Part shown: piece after piece, positions 1 to 9,608 of the stretch | Layout of the letters: the number at the start of each line of letters is the position of its first letter | Numbering within the stretch: position 1 is the first letter of the stretch | Assembly: GCA_009829735.1 (NCBI GenBank) | Contig: CM020620.1 | Location: 17,814,354-17,878,353, forward strand | Source of the DNA: Pyropia yezoensis | Lineage: Eukaryota; Rhodophyta; Bangiophyceae; Bangiales; Bangiaceae | Direction: 5' to 3' | Length of the DNA stretch: 64,000 nucleotides | Program-made: the position numbers and the translations under genes | Notes under the pieces: generated by a model | What the model saw: only the letters and a program-made list of their open reading frames with translations | Told to the model about the DNA's origin: nothing | Databases searched by the model: none

Positions 1-817
1 TGGATCTGATAGCCGCCAAGACCGGGTTGGCCCGGGAGTTCGAAGCCCTGCTGGCTGTTCACGATGCCGTGAACTGGGCTGGGGTGTTGGCCCTTCCCCC
101 GTACCGGGACCCGCAGGCTGGGCTTCCCCCTTGCCTCGTCACTCGTTGCGTGTCCGGCGTACTCAGCCGGGTGAGCCTAGTTGCCATGGGTGGGCGTCCA
201 CCGAGGCCGTTCCTGACCTGGGTATTCCCATGGTTATCCATGACCCTCTTCAGGTCCTTGCTCCGTGGTTCGGTTACCCGATGCCGGCGGCGATTGGCCG
301 TCGTCCCCGAGAGTGGGGCTCTGTGGGTGGGGAGCGTGAGGTGTCCCGTCGTCGGGCGGAGTACCGCCGTGGTTACGGTGGAGCCCCTTCGGTAGGGTCC
401 TACCGGGCCTCGTATCAGGTGCCACCGGCTCCGGTGGTAGCCGTGTCGGCTCCTGTGGCTCCTCTGGCTGCGCCAGTGTCACCTCCCGCTCCTGTCCTAC
501 ATGACGGGGGTCCCCGTCTCTGGTATGAAGGCGTTGACGCCCTTGTTACCCGCGCAATGCGTGGGGGTCTCTCTGTTAGCTGGGGGGATATCCCCCCAGG
601 TGCTGCGCTGGTTGGGTCAGCGCGTTGCTTTGGTGGCGTGCTGGACCGCCTCCAGAAAGCTCTGGAGGACGTGGAGGCTGGCCGCAGCACCCTCGTCCAG
701 CTATGCACCGAGGTAACTCGGGTGGTCGACCGTCGTGACATTGCCGACCGGTGGAGCACGGAGGTATACGCGCTTACGCGTGAGTGGCCTCCCTCGGGCA
801 GTGGGTCTACCCACTGA
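1..817 (+). pseudogene. Antisense ORF of chromovirus copy A, 3' part, frameshifted
   Basis: This is the C-terminal part of the same opposite-strand ORF that is intact in copy B (15314-17683). It reads in one frame up to about base 120 and in another from about 122 to the TGA at 815-817. Copy A has GGGC where copy B has GGGGC, a one-base loss that explains the shift. Over the last 228 codons the two copies are about 89% identical in protein, lower than the roughly 97% seen for Pol. No domain is recognised. The tail is Pro/Ala/Val-rich in the middle and ends in the motif SGSGSTH, which is identical in both copies. Confidence 0.8.
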
Positions 818-1131
818 GGAGTGCTATTTGTTTGTGAGGGAGAGGGCCCCGGCAACCCTTATGGTCGCCGGGTAGTAGTGAGTATAAACTCATCCCCCGC
901 TGGGGGCATTCCTTGCCTCTGTTTGCTGCCCTGGGGAGTACCCCTTCTGGCTCAGTGGTGCCTTGCCTCCCGCCCAACTTCTTCCGGTTGGTTCATGCTT
1001 GGGGAGGTTATCCTCCCTCACTTTGTGTCTTGGCTTGGGGAGGTCATCCTCCCGTGTAAGCTCCCTAGTTACTTCGATATTATCGGAGTTAGCCGTTACC
1101 TTTAAGTTAACTTATTAAGGTTCATGTTTTT
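818..1131. other. Spacer between convergent ORFs of copy A
   Basis: Non-coding stretch after the antisense ORF stop. It is closely conserved in copy B (17684-17993). It contains short pyrimidine-rich direct repeats of the type GGGGAGGTxATCCTCC but no open frame of note. Confidence 0.6.
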
Positions 1132-1219
1132 ACTTAGTTACCTAAGCTTAGCTCTACTTAGTTACCTAAGCTTGGTTCGACTTAGAAACCTAAGTCTGAT
1201 TTGACTTAGAAACCTAAGT
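1132..1219. repeat. Four tandem 24-bp units with imperfect palindromes (copy A)
   Basis: Units start at 1132, 1156, 1180 and 1204. Each holds ACTTAG-NN-ACCTAAG, so CTTAG and CTAAG face each other across four bases. They lie between the stop of the plus-strand ORF (817) and the stop of pol (1298), which converge here. The same array is present in copy B. Confidence 0.9.
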
Positions 1220-1297
1220 CTGCCGTAACCATGTCACACCCTACTTAGTAGGTATAAGCCTCACCCCCAACAGCCGATGTCGGTGTCGGTTGGGTTG

Positions 1298-4200
1298 TTA
1301 CAGTAGGCGTCGTCGCCTCATGTAAGGCATGAGTAGTTGGCGGGGTATATTCGCCGCCTGTTCCCAGGTGGGTGAGTCGTATCCGACCCACATAACCTTG
1401 ACGTACCAGGGTCCTGGTATGTCCGGGTCGGTGTGTCCGACCACGCTCTCTACTTGGTATGGAATCCCATCCGGTCCCACCGGGTCATCCGACCGGTGGG
1501 TTGTAAGAGCTTCATGTAGCAACCCAGCCGGTACCGGCTGAGGCTGTTCCGGCTTCGGAGCAGGTGTGACATCATTCATACTGATGCGTTGGATCTCCGT
1601 ATCGGAGTGTAAGATAACAGAGTGGTCATCTCTGTGGAGGATCTGGTACGGTCCCTTGACCGGTTGCCTAAGCTTGTTCCCTCGGAACTTCTGGTGTCTG
1701 ATATAGACCCAGTCACCTGTTACCAGGGTTGCGTTGCGCACCCGTAGTCGGGCGTCGAAGTTCTTCTTGTATCGAAGTTGTGTTCTGTCAAGGGCACCCT
1801 TGAGCTTAGGAATCATCCACGATAGCTTGGCCAACCAAGCTAGGTGGATGCGTTCGGCGGGTCGGCCCTTCGGTGTATCATACCGAGTGCACCTGCCTGG
1901 CGGCAGCGTCAGGTTACCGACGCCTAGTGGCATGACCCACTCCAGCGGAGCAATGTTTGTGCTCCGATGTGGCCTGGCATTGTATGCCAGGGTGAGTACG
2001 GACAGAAGCCTGTCCCAAGTGTTCGTGTGCTCTGCCACGTAGCACTGTAGCATGTTGACGATGGTGCGGTTGAACCGCTCCACCTGCCCGTTGGACTGCG
2101 GGTGGTAGTCGGATGCCCGACGTGGTTCGATACCGAACATGCCCAGGACCTTCGTGCAGAATGCCGACGTAAGGTTTGCTCCGTTATCGGAGAGGAGTTG
2201 CTTCATGACTCCGTATGCACTGATCCAGTGGTCAACCACTGCGTTCATAATCGTGTATGCCGTATCATTCGGGATGGCTGCCGCTCGTGACAGCTTGGTG
2301 AATCGGTCAGACATGACCAGGATGTACCTGTTCCCTTCTTCCGTTACCGGAAGTGGCCCGAGTATGTCGATAGCGACTTGCTCGTTGGGCCCATCGGGTG
2401 GGAATAGCTTCATGGCAGACGCCTGCCTATGTAGACTCATGCGGTTACGCGCACAGGGGTGGCATCCCCTTACGTGGTCGACCACGTCGACGGCCATTGC
2501 TGGCCAGTAGAAGAACCTTCGCATTGCTGCGAACATACGTGAACCCCCCGGGTGTCCGGCTGTAGGGTTCTCATGTTCTCGTTCCATGACGGCTTGCCGT
2601 AAGGACACGGGAACCACGACTTGGTGTCGTCCATCGGCGGGTGCCCGCCGGTATATGAGTCCGTCTTCGTTCTCGGAGAAGATGCCGGCCGTACCGGCCA
2701 GGAGGTTAGCACGATGACGTCTACAGTCATCGTCGTTGGCCTGTGCCTCGCGGAAGTCCGCGAGGGTCAATGGGCACGCAAGGTGTGCCATGGTATGGTC
2801 AGCCATACCCTGGGTAGCATTACCCACCATGCACACCGGTACTACCGGGATGTCCTCGTCCACCGGGCGGGTATCCCCGCTCGGTGTGTCGAGTCGAGAC
2901 AACGCGTCTCCGAGGTGGTGGGTTGACCCAGCCTTATACACCGTGCGGTAGTCGTGCTCGGCCATCTTCAGCCTCCATCGGGCTAGCCTCCCATGGCTAT
3001 CGGAATCCTTGTCACCAAGGTTGAGGAGCCATCGTAGGGGTTCGTGGTCGGACCTCACGATGAACCTGGAGCCCTCCAGGTATGGACGGAGCAGTTGCAC
3101 TGCCCATATAACTCCGAGGCATTCACGCTCGGTGGCACTATAGTTCCGCTCAGCCGGGTTGAGTGTCCGGCTGAAGTACCCTACCGGACGTAGGTCCGGG
3201 ATAACGTTATCGGTACCGATCAACGTCTCTCCCTGTAACAGGGTGCATCCCACTTGTGTATCACACGCATCGACATCGATGACGAAGGTACCCCGTCTAT
3301 GCGGTAACGCAAGGATGGGTGGGGCTAGTAGGGCTCGCTTCAGCGACTCGAATGCCTCCTCTTCGCTAGGCGAAGGGGGTTGGAGTACCTTGGGTAAGGT
3401 ACTGCTCGTAAGAACCGTTAACGGTTTAGCTATCCGAGCGAAGTCCTTGACGAACCGTCGGTATACATTGCACATTCCCAGGAAGCTCTTGAGCTGCGTC
3501 TGGGTGTTAGGGAACCGGGCATCCCGGAGTGCCCGGGTATTGGCTTCGAGTACCCCTAGTTTACCAGGGGTTATCTGGTGGCCCAGATATTCGACCGTCT
3601 GTTGGAAGAAGGCGCACTTCTTCAGACGCAGGGTTACCCCGGCGTTCCTCAAGAGGGTGAGTACCTCGTCAACATGTTGTACATGGTCATCCATGTTACG
3701 CGAGAAGACGATGACGTCATCGAGGTACACTAGGCAGTTACGCCACTTCACCCCAGACAGTATGATGTCGATAGCCCGCTGGAATGTAGCGGGGGCGTTG
3801 GACAATCCGAAGGGCATCCTTAGGAACTCGTACACTCCACTGTGACAGACGAATGCCGTCTTGGGGATATCCTCGTCCGCCACCGGGATCTGCCAGTATC
3901 CGGCATTGCAGTCGATGGTGGTAAACACCGTAGCCTCCCCCAGGGAGTCGATGCATTCATCCATCCTTGGTAAAGGGTATGAGTCCTTCTTGGTAACCAA
4001 GTTGAGGCGTCGATAATCGATGCAAAACCGAGGGGTTTGATCCTTCTTCGGCACAATAACGACTGGGGCACCCCATTCCGACATCGAAGGTCGGATCACC
4101 TTAGCTTCACTCATCCTCTTCACTTCTCCATCAACGATCTCTCGTTGCATAGGTCCCGCTCGGTGCGGTTGTGAGCGGGCGGGTCGTGCGCCTGGTACCA

Positions 4201-5464
4201 GGTCTATACGATGTTGGGTTGCCCCAATGGTACCCAAGGCCCCGCCTGTCCACATAACGTCATGCTTTCTTAGCATCCGTCGTACCCCTTCGGCTACCGA
4301 AGGGGGAAGGTGGTCGAGGTCAGCCTCGGCCAGTGCCTTCAAGGCCTCTTGGTCCTTTGGCGGCAGGTCCGCCGGAGCCGCCGATGGGTTAGGCTTCCCG
4401 TCATCGGGTTGCTGTCGCTCGGTGGTCTCGGCGACCGCCAGTACTTCAAGTGGTTCCACTTGACCTTCCTTATCAGGGGTAAGGATATCTCCTTCGTAGA
4501 GTTCGGCAATCCCGAGGATAGTTCCCTTCGGGAGGGTGACTGCCTTACGGCGGTAGTTCGCCATCACTAGGAGGGACGACCCTTCTGCTGGGAGGTCTAT
4601 GAGACCGTTGGCCATGGTCAACCCATGGCGCTTGTACGTCCGTAGGTTGGACTGGACTCTGCAGATGCCTGCGAGGTCGCAGTTAACCGGGAGGACTGTC
4701 TCTGACAACGGCTCAAAGCGAGTCCGCTTGGCCAACCGAAGTGTCTTCGGCTCGACGCTTGTGTACACCTCAGCCACGTTAACGTGGCTTCCTTGTAGCG
4801 TCAGGTCCCTGACGATAGCCGTGTGTCCTCGCTTCGTCCCGTCGGCTTCTTGAAGCTCGACGGTCCTCCGGCCTGGCCGGATTGCATCAACGTGAACGTT
4901 GATGAAGGTGCACCCCAGTATGCAGGGCACCGATAGCGTTTCACATACCAGGAAGTCAACTTCCGTGGTGAGATCCCCGATGGTAACCCGCAGCGACATC
5001 GCTGCGGTCGTACGAATGAGTCGACCATTCGCGTCCTTGATGGTAGGTCCTCGAGTCACTCTGACTCGTGGAAGCCACTTGTCCGGGAGGGTATCCTTCC
5101 GGATAAGGTTGGGTCCAGCCCCTGTATCCAGTACAGGGTAGTACGATCGTGTCGACTGGGAGTCAACCCCCAGTGTGGCTGATACCTTGAAGTTCTCCAA
5201 GGTAAACAACACATGTCCTACACCGATATCCGGTGTAGCTCGGGCATCCTGAACGGGGCCCTTGTCTGGTTCAACGTGACGGGGCTTCCCGTCCTTTCCT
5301 CCCAACCTTGGAGGTTGGTCATCAATCCCCTGACGCCGTGTCGTCGGGGCCGGAAGGTGTACCCGGGGGTTGATGCGGCGTCGGCTCAACCGCGCTCTCC
5401 GTGGGGCTTTCCCCGCGGTACTCCGGGGTGGCTTGCTTGGGTAACCCCAGCGCCCCCCGGTCAT
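1298..5464 (-). CDS. pol: Pol polyprotein of chromovirus copy A (PR-RT-RNaseH-IN-chromodomain)
   Basis: Open frame of 1388 codons counted from the ATG at 5464. It is probably made as a Gag-Pol fusion by -1 frameshifting at 5479-5485, because the frame is open upstream of that ATG. Domains in order: aspartic protease with DTGA (residues 113-116); reverse transcriptase with the IDYRRLN block near 482 and catalytic YLDD at 580-583; RNase H about 725-860 (DVDACD, ATERE, RSDHEPL); integrase with an HHCC zinc finger (H964, H971, C1001, C1004) and D1033, D1093, E1129; a GPY motif at 1271-1273; and a chromodomain at about 1336-1383 (WYVKVMWVGYDSPTWE). The chromodomain places it among chromoviruses and in known members targets integration to marked chromatin. 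No stop interrupts the frame, so it may still be functional. Confidence 0.95.
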   Translation of the reverse strand: MTGGRWGYPSKPPRSTAGKAPRRARLSRRRINPRVHLPAPTTRRQGIDDQPPRLGGKDGKPRHVEPDKGPVQDARATPDIGVGHVLFTLENFKVSATLGVDSQSTRSYYPVLDTGAGPNLIRKDTLPDKWLPRVRVTRGPTIKDANGRLIRTTAAMSLRVTIGDLTTEVDFLVCETLSVPCILGCTFINVHVDAIRPGRRTVELQEADGTKRGHTAIVRDLTLQGSHVNVAEVYTSVEPKTLRLAKRTRFEPLSETVLPVNCDLAGICRVQSNLRTYKRHGLTMANGLIDLPAEGSSLLVMANYRRKAVTLPKGTILGIAELYEGDILTPDKEGQVEPLEVLAVAETTERQQPDDGKPNPSAAPADLPPKDQEALKALAEADLDHLPPSVAEGVRRMLRKHDVMWTGGALGTIGATQHRIDLVPGARPARSQPHRAGPMQREIVDGEVKRMSEAKVIRPSMSEWGAPVVIVPKKDQTPRFCIDYRRLNLVTKKDSYPLPRMDECIDSLGEATVFTTIDCNAGYWQIPVADEDIPKTAFVCHSGVYEFLRMPFGLSNAPATFQRAIDIILSGVKWRNCLVYLDDVIVFSRNMDDHVQHVDEVLTLLRNAGVTLRLKKCAFFQQTVEYLGHQITPGKLGVLEANTRALRDARFPNTQTQLKSFLGMCNVYRRFVKDFARIAKPLTVLTSSTLPKVLQPPSPSEEEAFESLKRALLAPPILALPHRRGTFVIDVDACDTQVGCTLLQGETLIGTDNVIPDLRPVGYFSRTLNPAERNYSATERECLGVIWAVQLLRPYLEGSRFIVRSDHEPLRWLLNLGDKDSDSHGRLARWRLKMAEHDYRTVYKAGSTHHLGDALSRLDTPSGDTRPVDEDIPVVPVCMVGNATQGMADHTMAHLACPLTLADFREAQANDDDCRRHRANLLAGTAGIFSENEDGLIYRRAPADGRHQVVVPVSLRQAVMEREHENPTAGHPGGSRMFAAMRRFFYWPAMAVDVVDHVRGCHPCARNRMSLHRQASAMKLFPPDGPNEQVAIDILGPLPVTEEGNRYILVMSDRFTKLSRAAAIPNDTAYTIMNAVVDHWISAYGVMKQLLSDNGANLTSAFCTKVLGMFGIEPRRASDYHPQSNGQVERFNRTIVNMLQCYVAEHTNTWDRLLSVLTLAYNARPHRSTNIAPLEWVMPLGVGNLTLPPGRCTRYDTPKGRPAERIHLAWLAKLSWMIPKLKGALDRTQLRYKKNFDARLRVRNATLVTGDWVYIRHQKFRGNKLRQPVKGPYQILHRDDHSVILHSDTEIQRISMNDVTPAPKPEQPQPVPAGLLHEALTTHRSDDPVGPDGIPYQVESVVGHTDPDIPGPWYVKVMWVGYDSPTWEQAANIPRQLLMPYMRRRRLL

Positions 5465-7655
5465 CCTTCCTCTTACTCGTTTCCCGCCCTTGGTAGGGTG
5501 CTGTCCGCCGTGACATCCGGCTGAGGAGGTGCCCCCTCGACGGCCAGTACTCCACCTGGAGCTGGCTGCCTACCCGGTGCGGGTCCGGGTGCTCGGGGGG
5601 ATACCCCCCGGTGGATGCCTTGCGTTGCGCCGCTGCCCGCCGAGACTCCTCGGGGATGAGTGGGCAGGAAGACACCCAGTGCTGGGGATCCCCACACAAC
5701 ATACATCCGGACGTGCCGGTCCCCCCTTGAGGTCGCATCGGGGTAGCCCCGTAGCTACGGTTGCCTCCCTCGGGCGCCCGAGTGCCTGCTCCCTGGTAGG
5801 CCTTGGGTCCTTGGGTCAACCGGAACATGGACTCCCCCAACCGGTTGGGTCGGCCCGCAATCTGCGGGGGTGCCTCCGTGCGCACCGCCCATGTTGGCAA
5901 GGGTTGGTGCGGGTTACCCGTCACCGGGGAGTACCCCGTAGTCCGCACATACGGGACGCGCCGTCCCGTTCCTTCGTTGACCTGGAACTGGGTTCCAGCC
6001 GGGGCGATGTACGCTACCGTACCATGTTCATCAATCACCGGCGTCGCCGGTAGCAACAGGTGGCCCTGTTGGTCGACTAGAGGGTCACCCTCACCAATAG
6101 GGGTATGTTCGGTCGCCACCAGTACTGGTGCGGCCTTACGTTCCACCTTCTCTTGCCTCGGTACCGGGGTAAGACTGGGCTTGCCTCCCTCACCCTTGGG
6201 CTTCGGGGCCAAGGCACACTCCGGGTGTAGAACCCGGTAGGCGTCACCTAGGGACTTGCACATATGCATCAGTCGACTGAAGTTCGTCCGTGCCGTGTTG
6301 GCTCCCCGTGCGGATATCCGCACGTAGTTGGGTACTCCTGCGAACAGGATGGCTCGTAGCTCCCCTTCTCCGAGGAGCTTCCCCAGCTCGTAGTCGAGCT
6401 CTTGGATCCGGCGTCCAAACATCTCCTCATCCTCCCAGGACTGGGCGGTGGCAGTGCGAAGGGCCCGATAGTGGTCCTCGCACTTGTCCTCACTGAGGTA
6501 GCTGCTCAGCAGCTCCTTCAATATCCCACGGTAATCCATGGGGGTGGCCGCGACCCTCATTCCCGGCATCGGGGATGCCCGGCGAAGAATGCCTCGCACC
6601 CGTTCATCAACAAAGAACGGGAGGATCTCCAGGGCCAGCCCCTCGTTAACGAGCGCCTTGTCTGCGGCTGCCTTGAAGCTAGTCAAGAAGCCGATGACTG
6701 CCAACGGGCGTCCGTTCGGCCCCCCGAACATAGGGACTCCCTTCATAAGGGTCTGCATAGAGCGGATCGCCCGATGCGACGTATTACGCATCGATTCCGA
6801 TACGGTGGTAGAGCGGTCCTCCAAACGATAACGTTCCGGAGTAAGAACCGACCGGAAGACCTCGTTGACGATCTCCGTGTCAGCGTCCTGGATATCCAGT
6901 CGCTTAGCCAGTTGATGAGCGAACTCATCGGACTCCATCCGCTTTAGTAGGCTCGCAGTTACCTGCGCGGTCATAGCTTCCACCACTGAAGATGGTACTT
7001 CAGGCGTCGGCACCTCGGGAACCCGAGTTGCCGGGCCTCCTTCGTCGGGGGGGTACTGCGAGAGGGTACCCCCTCCCCCAATAACCGACTCTTCCCCGGC
7101 GTACGTATCCGCCGGGTCGTGTCCGCGGAGTCCGCTTCGGGTGCTCCGAGCGTATCGCTCCGTGTGACTCCGTTCCAACTCTGCCGACGAGTCGGACCCA
7201 TACCCCATTGTGTCCGGGGGTTGTCCAGGAGTAGCAACACCGGGGTTGACCCTGGTGGACTCCGAAAGTAGTCCGGCCGGTTCGAACCGTACCGGTGTGG
7301 GAGGAACACGACGGGGTCCCGTCGTGTGCCGTGTTGACATCAACACTGCCATTGCGTCCTCCGTCCGATCTTGACGGGCGTCGAGCCCGGAAAACCGGGC
7401 CTCGATGCGGGCCAATGATGCCATCAGGGAATCCCCTGGTGAAGGAGGCGGCGGAGTGAGGTCGGTCGACGACAGTTGAGGCGGGCCCCCGCCTCCTGCC
7501 GTCCGAGCCGTGCCAAACGTCGATCCGGCACCGGAAAGCATTGGCGTCTCAATGTTATCGATCGGGTTCCCGATCCCGGTTCCCGTAGTCACCTCCGGGG
7601 TCGGCGTCGACGCCGATCCGTCATCTTGAACGTTCCCCGTCTCTTGGGTAGACAT
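5322..7655 (-). CDS. gag: Gag of chromovirus copy A (altered C-terminus)
   Basis: Starts at the ATG at 7655 (MSTQETG); an upstream in-frame GTG is unlikely to be used. About 777 residues: an acidic, Ser/Thr/Pro-rich N-terminal third, a central helical capsid-like region, then one CCHC zinc knuckle (C-X2-C-X4-H-X4-C, about residues 651-664) for RNA binding. Compared with copy B, one base is missing in a G/C run at about 5594-5607, just after the knuckle. Copy A therefore reads into a foreign 85-90 residue tail overlapping pol instead of ending at the TAA at 5473-5475. The frameshift heptamer is present but is no longer read in the Gag frame, so Gag-Pol fusion is probably broken in this copy. 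Confidence 0.88.
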   Translation of the reverse strand: MSTQETGNVQDDGSASTPTPEVTTGTGIGNPIDNIETPMLSGAGSTFGTARTAGGGGPPQLSSTDLTPPPPSPGDSLMASLARIEARFSGLDARQDRTEDAMAVLMSTRHTTGPRRVPPTPVRFEPAGLLSESTRVNPGVATPGQPPDTMGYGSDSSAELERSHTERYARSTRSGLRGHDPADTYAGEESVIGGGGTLSQYPPDEGGPATRVPEVPTPEVPSSVVEAMTAQVTASLLKRMESDEFAHQLAKRLDIQDADTEIVNEVFRSVLTPERYRLEDRSTTVSESMRNTSHRAIRSMQTLMKGVPMFGGPNGRPLAVIGFLTSFKAAADKALVNEGLALEILPFFVDERVRGILRRASPMPGMRVAATPMDYRGILKELLSSYLSEDKCEDHYRALRTATAQSWEDEEMFGRRIQELDYELGKLLGEGELRAILFAGVPNYVRISARGANTARTNFSRLMHMCKSLGDAYRVLHPECALAPKPKGEGGKPSLTPVPRQEKVERKAAPVLVATEHTPIGEGDPLVDQQGHLLLPATPVIDEHGTVAYIAPAGTQFQVNEGTGRRVPYVRTTGYSPVTGNPHQPLPTWAVRTEAPPQIAGRPNRLGESMFRLTQGPKAYQGAGTRAPEGGNRSYGATPMRPQGGTGTSGCMLCGDPQHWVSSCPLIPEESRRAAAQRKASTGGYPPEHPDPHRVGSQLQVEYWPSRGHLLSRMSRRTAPYQGRETSKRKDDRGALGLPKQATPEYRGESPTESAVEPTPHQPPGTPSGPDDTASGD
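5473..5485 (-). promoter_or_regulatory. -1 ribosomal frameshift site GGGAAAC plus Gag stop (copy A)
   Basis: On the minus strand the heptamer G GGA AAC (5485-5479) is followed two codons later by TAA (5475-5473). It is identical to the intact arrangement of copy B. The heptamer fits the X XXY YYZ rule. Slipping by -1 enters the pol frame directly. Confidence 0.7.
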
Positions 7656-7879
7656 GGTCACAATCAGTCAACCGACGTATCAATCACCACGAACAAGAGA
7701 GCGAGGGGGTAGATTGGGGAGAGTACAGTAGATCACGGTCAAAGGTAAAAACTCAACACAATCGATCAGGTCGCAACACCACGAGTACAAGAAAAGGACC
7801 GGATCCCTATCCGTGTGCCAGGGCCGAAGACGGCGTCACCACAAGGGTGACGGAAACCCTTCCCCTGCTGCTCCACCAA
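7656..7879 (-). other. Leader of copy A: primer-binding site and hairpin
   Basis: Untranslated leader between 5' LTR and gag. Reading the minus strand, one spacer T (7879) is followed by a primer-binding site starting TGGTGGAGCAGCAGGGG (7878 leftward), whose TGG pairs with tRNA CCA. I could not name the tRNA. A seven-base-pair hairpin CGTCACC/GGTGACG with five-base loop lies at 7834-7852. Confidence 0.75.
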
Positions 7880-8242
7880 TGTAGCACAATAGGAATCCGT
7901 CGCACGTCCACTCTCAGGGAACACTCACCAAGGGGGATCGGCACCAACGTCACCGGGAGGCCAAGGTTGCTGTCCTTGGAGCGCAAGCCACGGGACCAAG
8001 ATGGGAGCCCAAATGGGAGGGGTTTGTTGTTCTACCTTGGCCGGCGGTGGATTCGCCACCGGCCCCCTCGTTATAAACCCTCGGAGACACTACTAACTAC
8101 CCTCCACCCCAAGATGCAAGTCCCTCTGGTCATACGTAACTTATAGATACCGTGACCAGTACGAACTATCAAATTCAAAGTTAAGGGTTAGAAGTAGCCC
8201 CCCTGATATTAGGGTCACAATACGGACAACCATATTGCTACA
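7880..8242 (-). repeat. 5' LTR of chromovirus copy A
   Basis: 363 bp, beginning TGTAGCA and ending TGCTACA on the plus strand, an inverted terminal pair. It is the same length as both LTRs of copy B. A TATA-like TTTATAA on the minus strand lies in its middle. Confidence 0.95.
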
Positions 8243-8952
8243 GTGAGCGTACGGCGCAAATGTGAGAAAAATGCAGAGTATCCCTCAGAGGCCCCACACC
8301 GGCCGCGCACGATCCCCACTACTGTGGAGCGTGCACAAAATTCCAGTGAGGGCCTGCCGGGCTGGGGGGCGCCTGCACACCTGGGGCGCGGCCCGGCTTT
8401 TATGCCGGGCGCCGCGCCCGGGTGCGGCACGCCCCAATCCAGCACGCCGCCAGGCACCCCCCTAGCGGGAGCACCGGCGCACACAATCCGGACCCGGCCC
8501 CGCACACGTCGCCTGGCAGCCCCCCTAGCGGAGGGGCCAGGCGTGCGCACAAACAACCAAGCCACGAAAAGCACCACCTGAGGCACTTCTCCAGCGGGGG
8601 TGTCTAGCGCTCACACGAACCGGGCCAAAGGGTTCCGGCGCATCACACAATTGTTGTCGGCCCAATGGGCGCGTTACCACAAACAAACGGTCTAAGTGCC
8701 GCACGGTCCCATCGCGTACACATCGCGAACGCAAATACGCGAGGCCCGTGCCTCACAAATGTCACAAGTTACATCGTGCGAATCACTGATGGTTGACATC
8801 AGGCCCAACCTGATCAGTGCTGGTCGAACGCCGCTTGACTCAAGCCGGAAGAGCGCGAGGATGCCACAAGCCAACCGGCGTTGACAGCCAATCATTCACA
8901 CTCCCGAGGTTTCTCCATCCAAGCGCGCAGGGGCAACGGGTGAGCGAATGAC
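8243..8952. other. Intergenic, no gene seen
   Basis: GC-rich non-coding DNA right of copy A. It contains a seven-base-pair hairpin (GCCCGGC/GCCGGGC, 8391-8410) and two diverged direct repeats around CCCCCCTAGCGG (about 8456 and 8519). Short open frames here match nothing I know. Confidence 0.5.
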
Positions 8953-9303
8953 TCATTGTTGAACAGGGTTGACGTCTTTCCACAGCCGCAGCACCGCGTC
9001 TAAAGCCGTACATAAGCCGGGCTTCTTCAATCCGTCGGAGACGTTGTGCTCGGACTTGACGAGGCCGACGTTGGAAATCTCGTATCGGTTGTAGGCCTCC
9101 CGAGCGGCAGCGACGTCAATCATAAGCCGCTTCTCCGTAGTATGAGACGCCCTAGTGATGACGCCGAACAACTGCTTTGAGTCGGTCAGCATAACCAGCG
9201 GTAGGTGCTGCGCGTATATCCGCTCCAAGACGTGCCGGATTATAAAGGCCGCGTCGAAAACGTCGGCAAACGCATAGACTTTTCCCCCCATAACACTCCG
9301 CAC
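8953..9303 (-). pseudogene. Copia RNase H fragment
   Basis: Frame of about 115 codons with the copia RNase H pattern: a Phe-Ala-Asp segment, LTDSKQLF, then TTEKRLMIDVAAARE and a terminal NVSDGLKKP, the region equivalent to 'N-ADALTK'. It is the 3' end of the decayed copia polyprotein. A further piece of the RT-RNase H connection lies at 9333-9585 in shifted frames. Confidence 0.75.
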
Positions 9304-9608
9304 AATGCGCCGGGCCTTCTTGCTGGAGTAGGTCAGGACATGGCAGCGGTCCTCCCCGTCGCAGAGAAGTACAATTTAGAGCAGCTGGGATGAAAGGTCG
9401 TGGTTGGCACAAAGGAAGAGTCTGCATACACGCGTAGATGCAGGGTGGCACGGCCCAGCGGCGCGTACGTCAGCCACAGGTCGCTGGTCTCTTTCGCGTA
9501 CGCGATGGCCTTGTTCAACTCCTTCACCTGGCGCGTACAAAGCGAGGAGCCGGGAACTTGGGCTGCCCTGTTGATGACGCAGCATAGGTCAGGCCGGCTG
9601 TGCGCTAG

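Larger units (their letters stand above)
1..8242 (-). mobile_element. Ty3/gypsy chromovirus, copy A (right-hand part; truncated by window edge)
   Basis: LTR retrotransposon whose sense strand is minus. Its 5' LTR is 7880-8242, followed leftward by a primer-binding site, leader, gag, pol and an opposite-strand ORF that runs off the window at base 1. Base 1 aligns with about base 16866 of copy B, so about 2.5 kb including the 3' LTR is missing. Pol is roughly 97% identical to copy B at protein level by my count. The 5' LTR differs from copy B LTRs at about 13 of 363 positions, so the copies are independent insertions of one family. The base pairs beside the LTR (8243-8247, GTGAG) would be the target duplication, which cannot be checked here. 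Confidence 0.93.

Noticed and set aside
1132..1219. CRISPR-like array of spaced repeats
   Set aside because: Only four 24-bp units without unique spacers, inside a eukaryotic retrotransposon.
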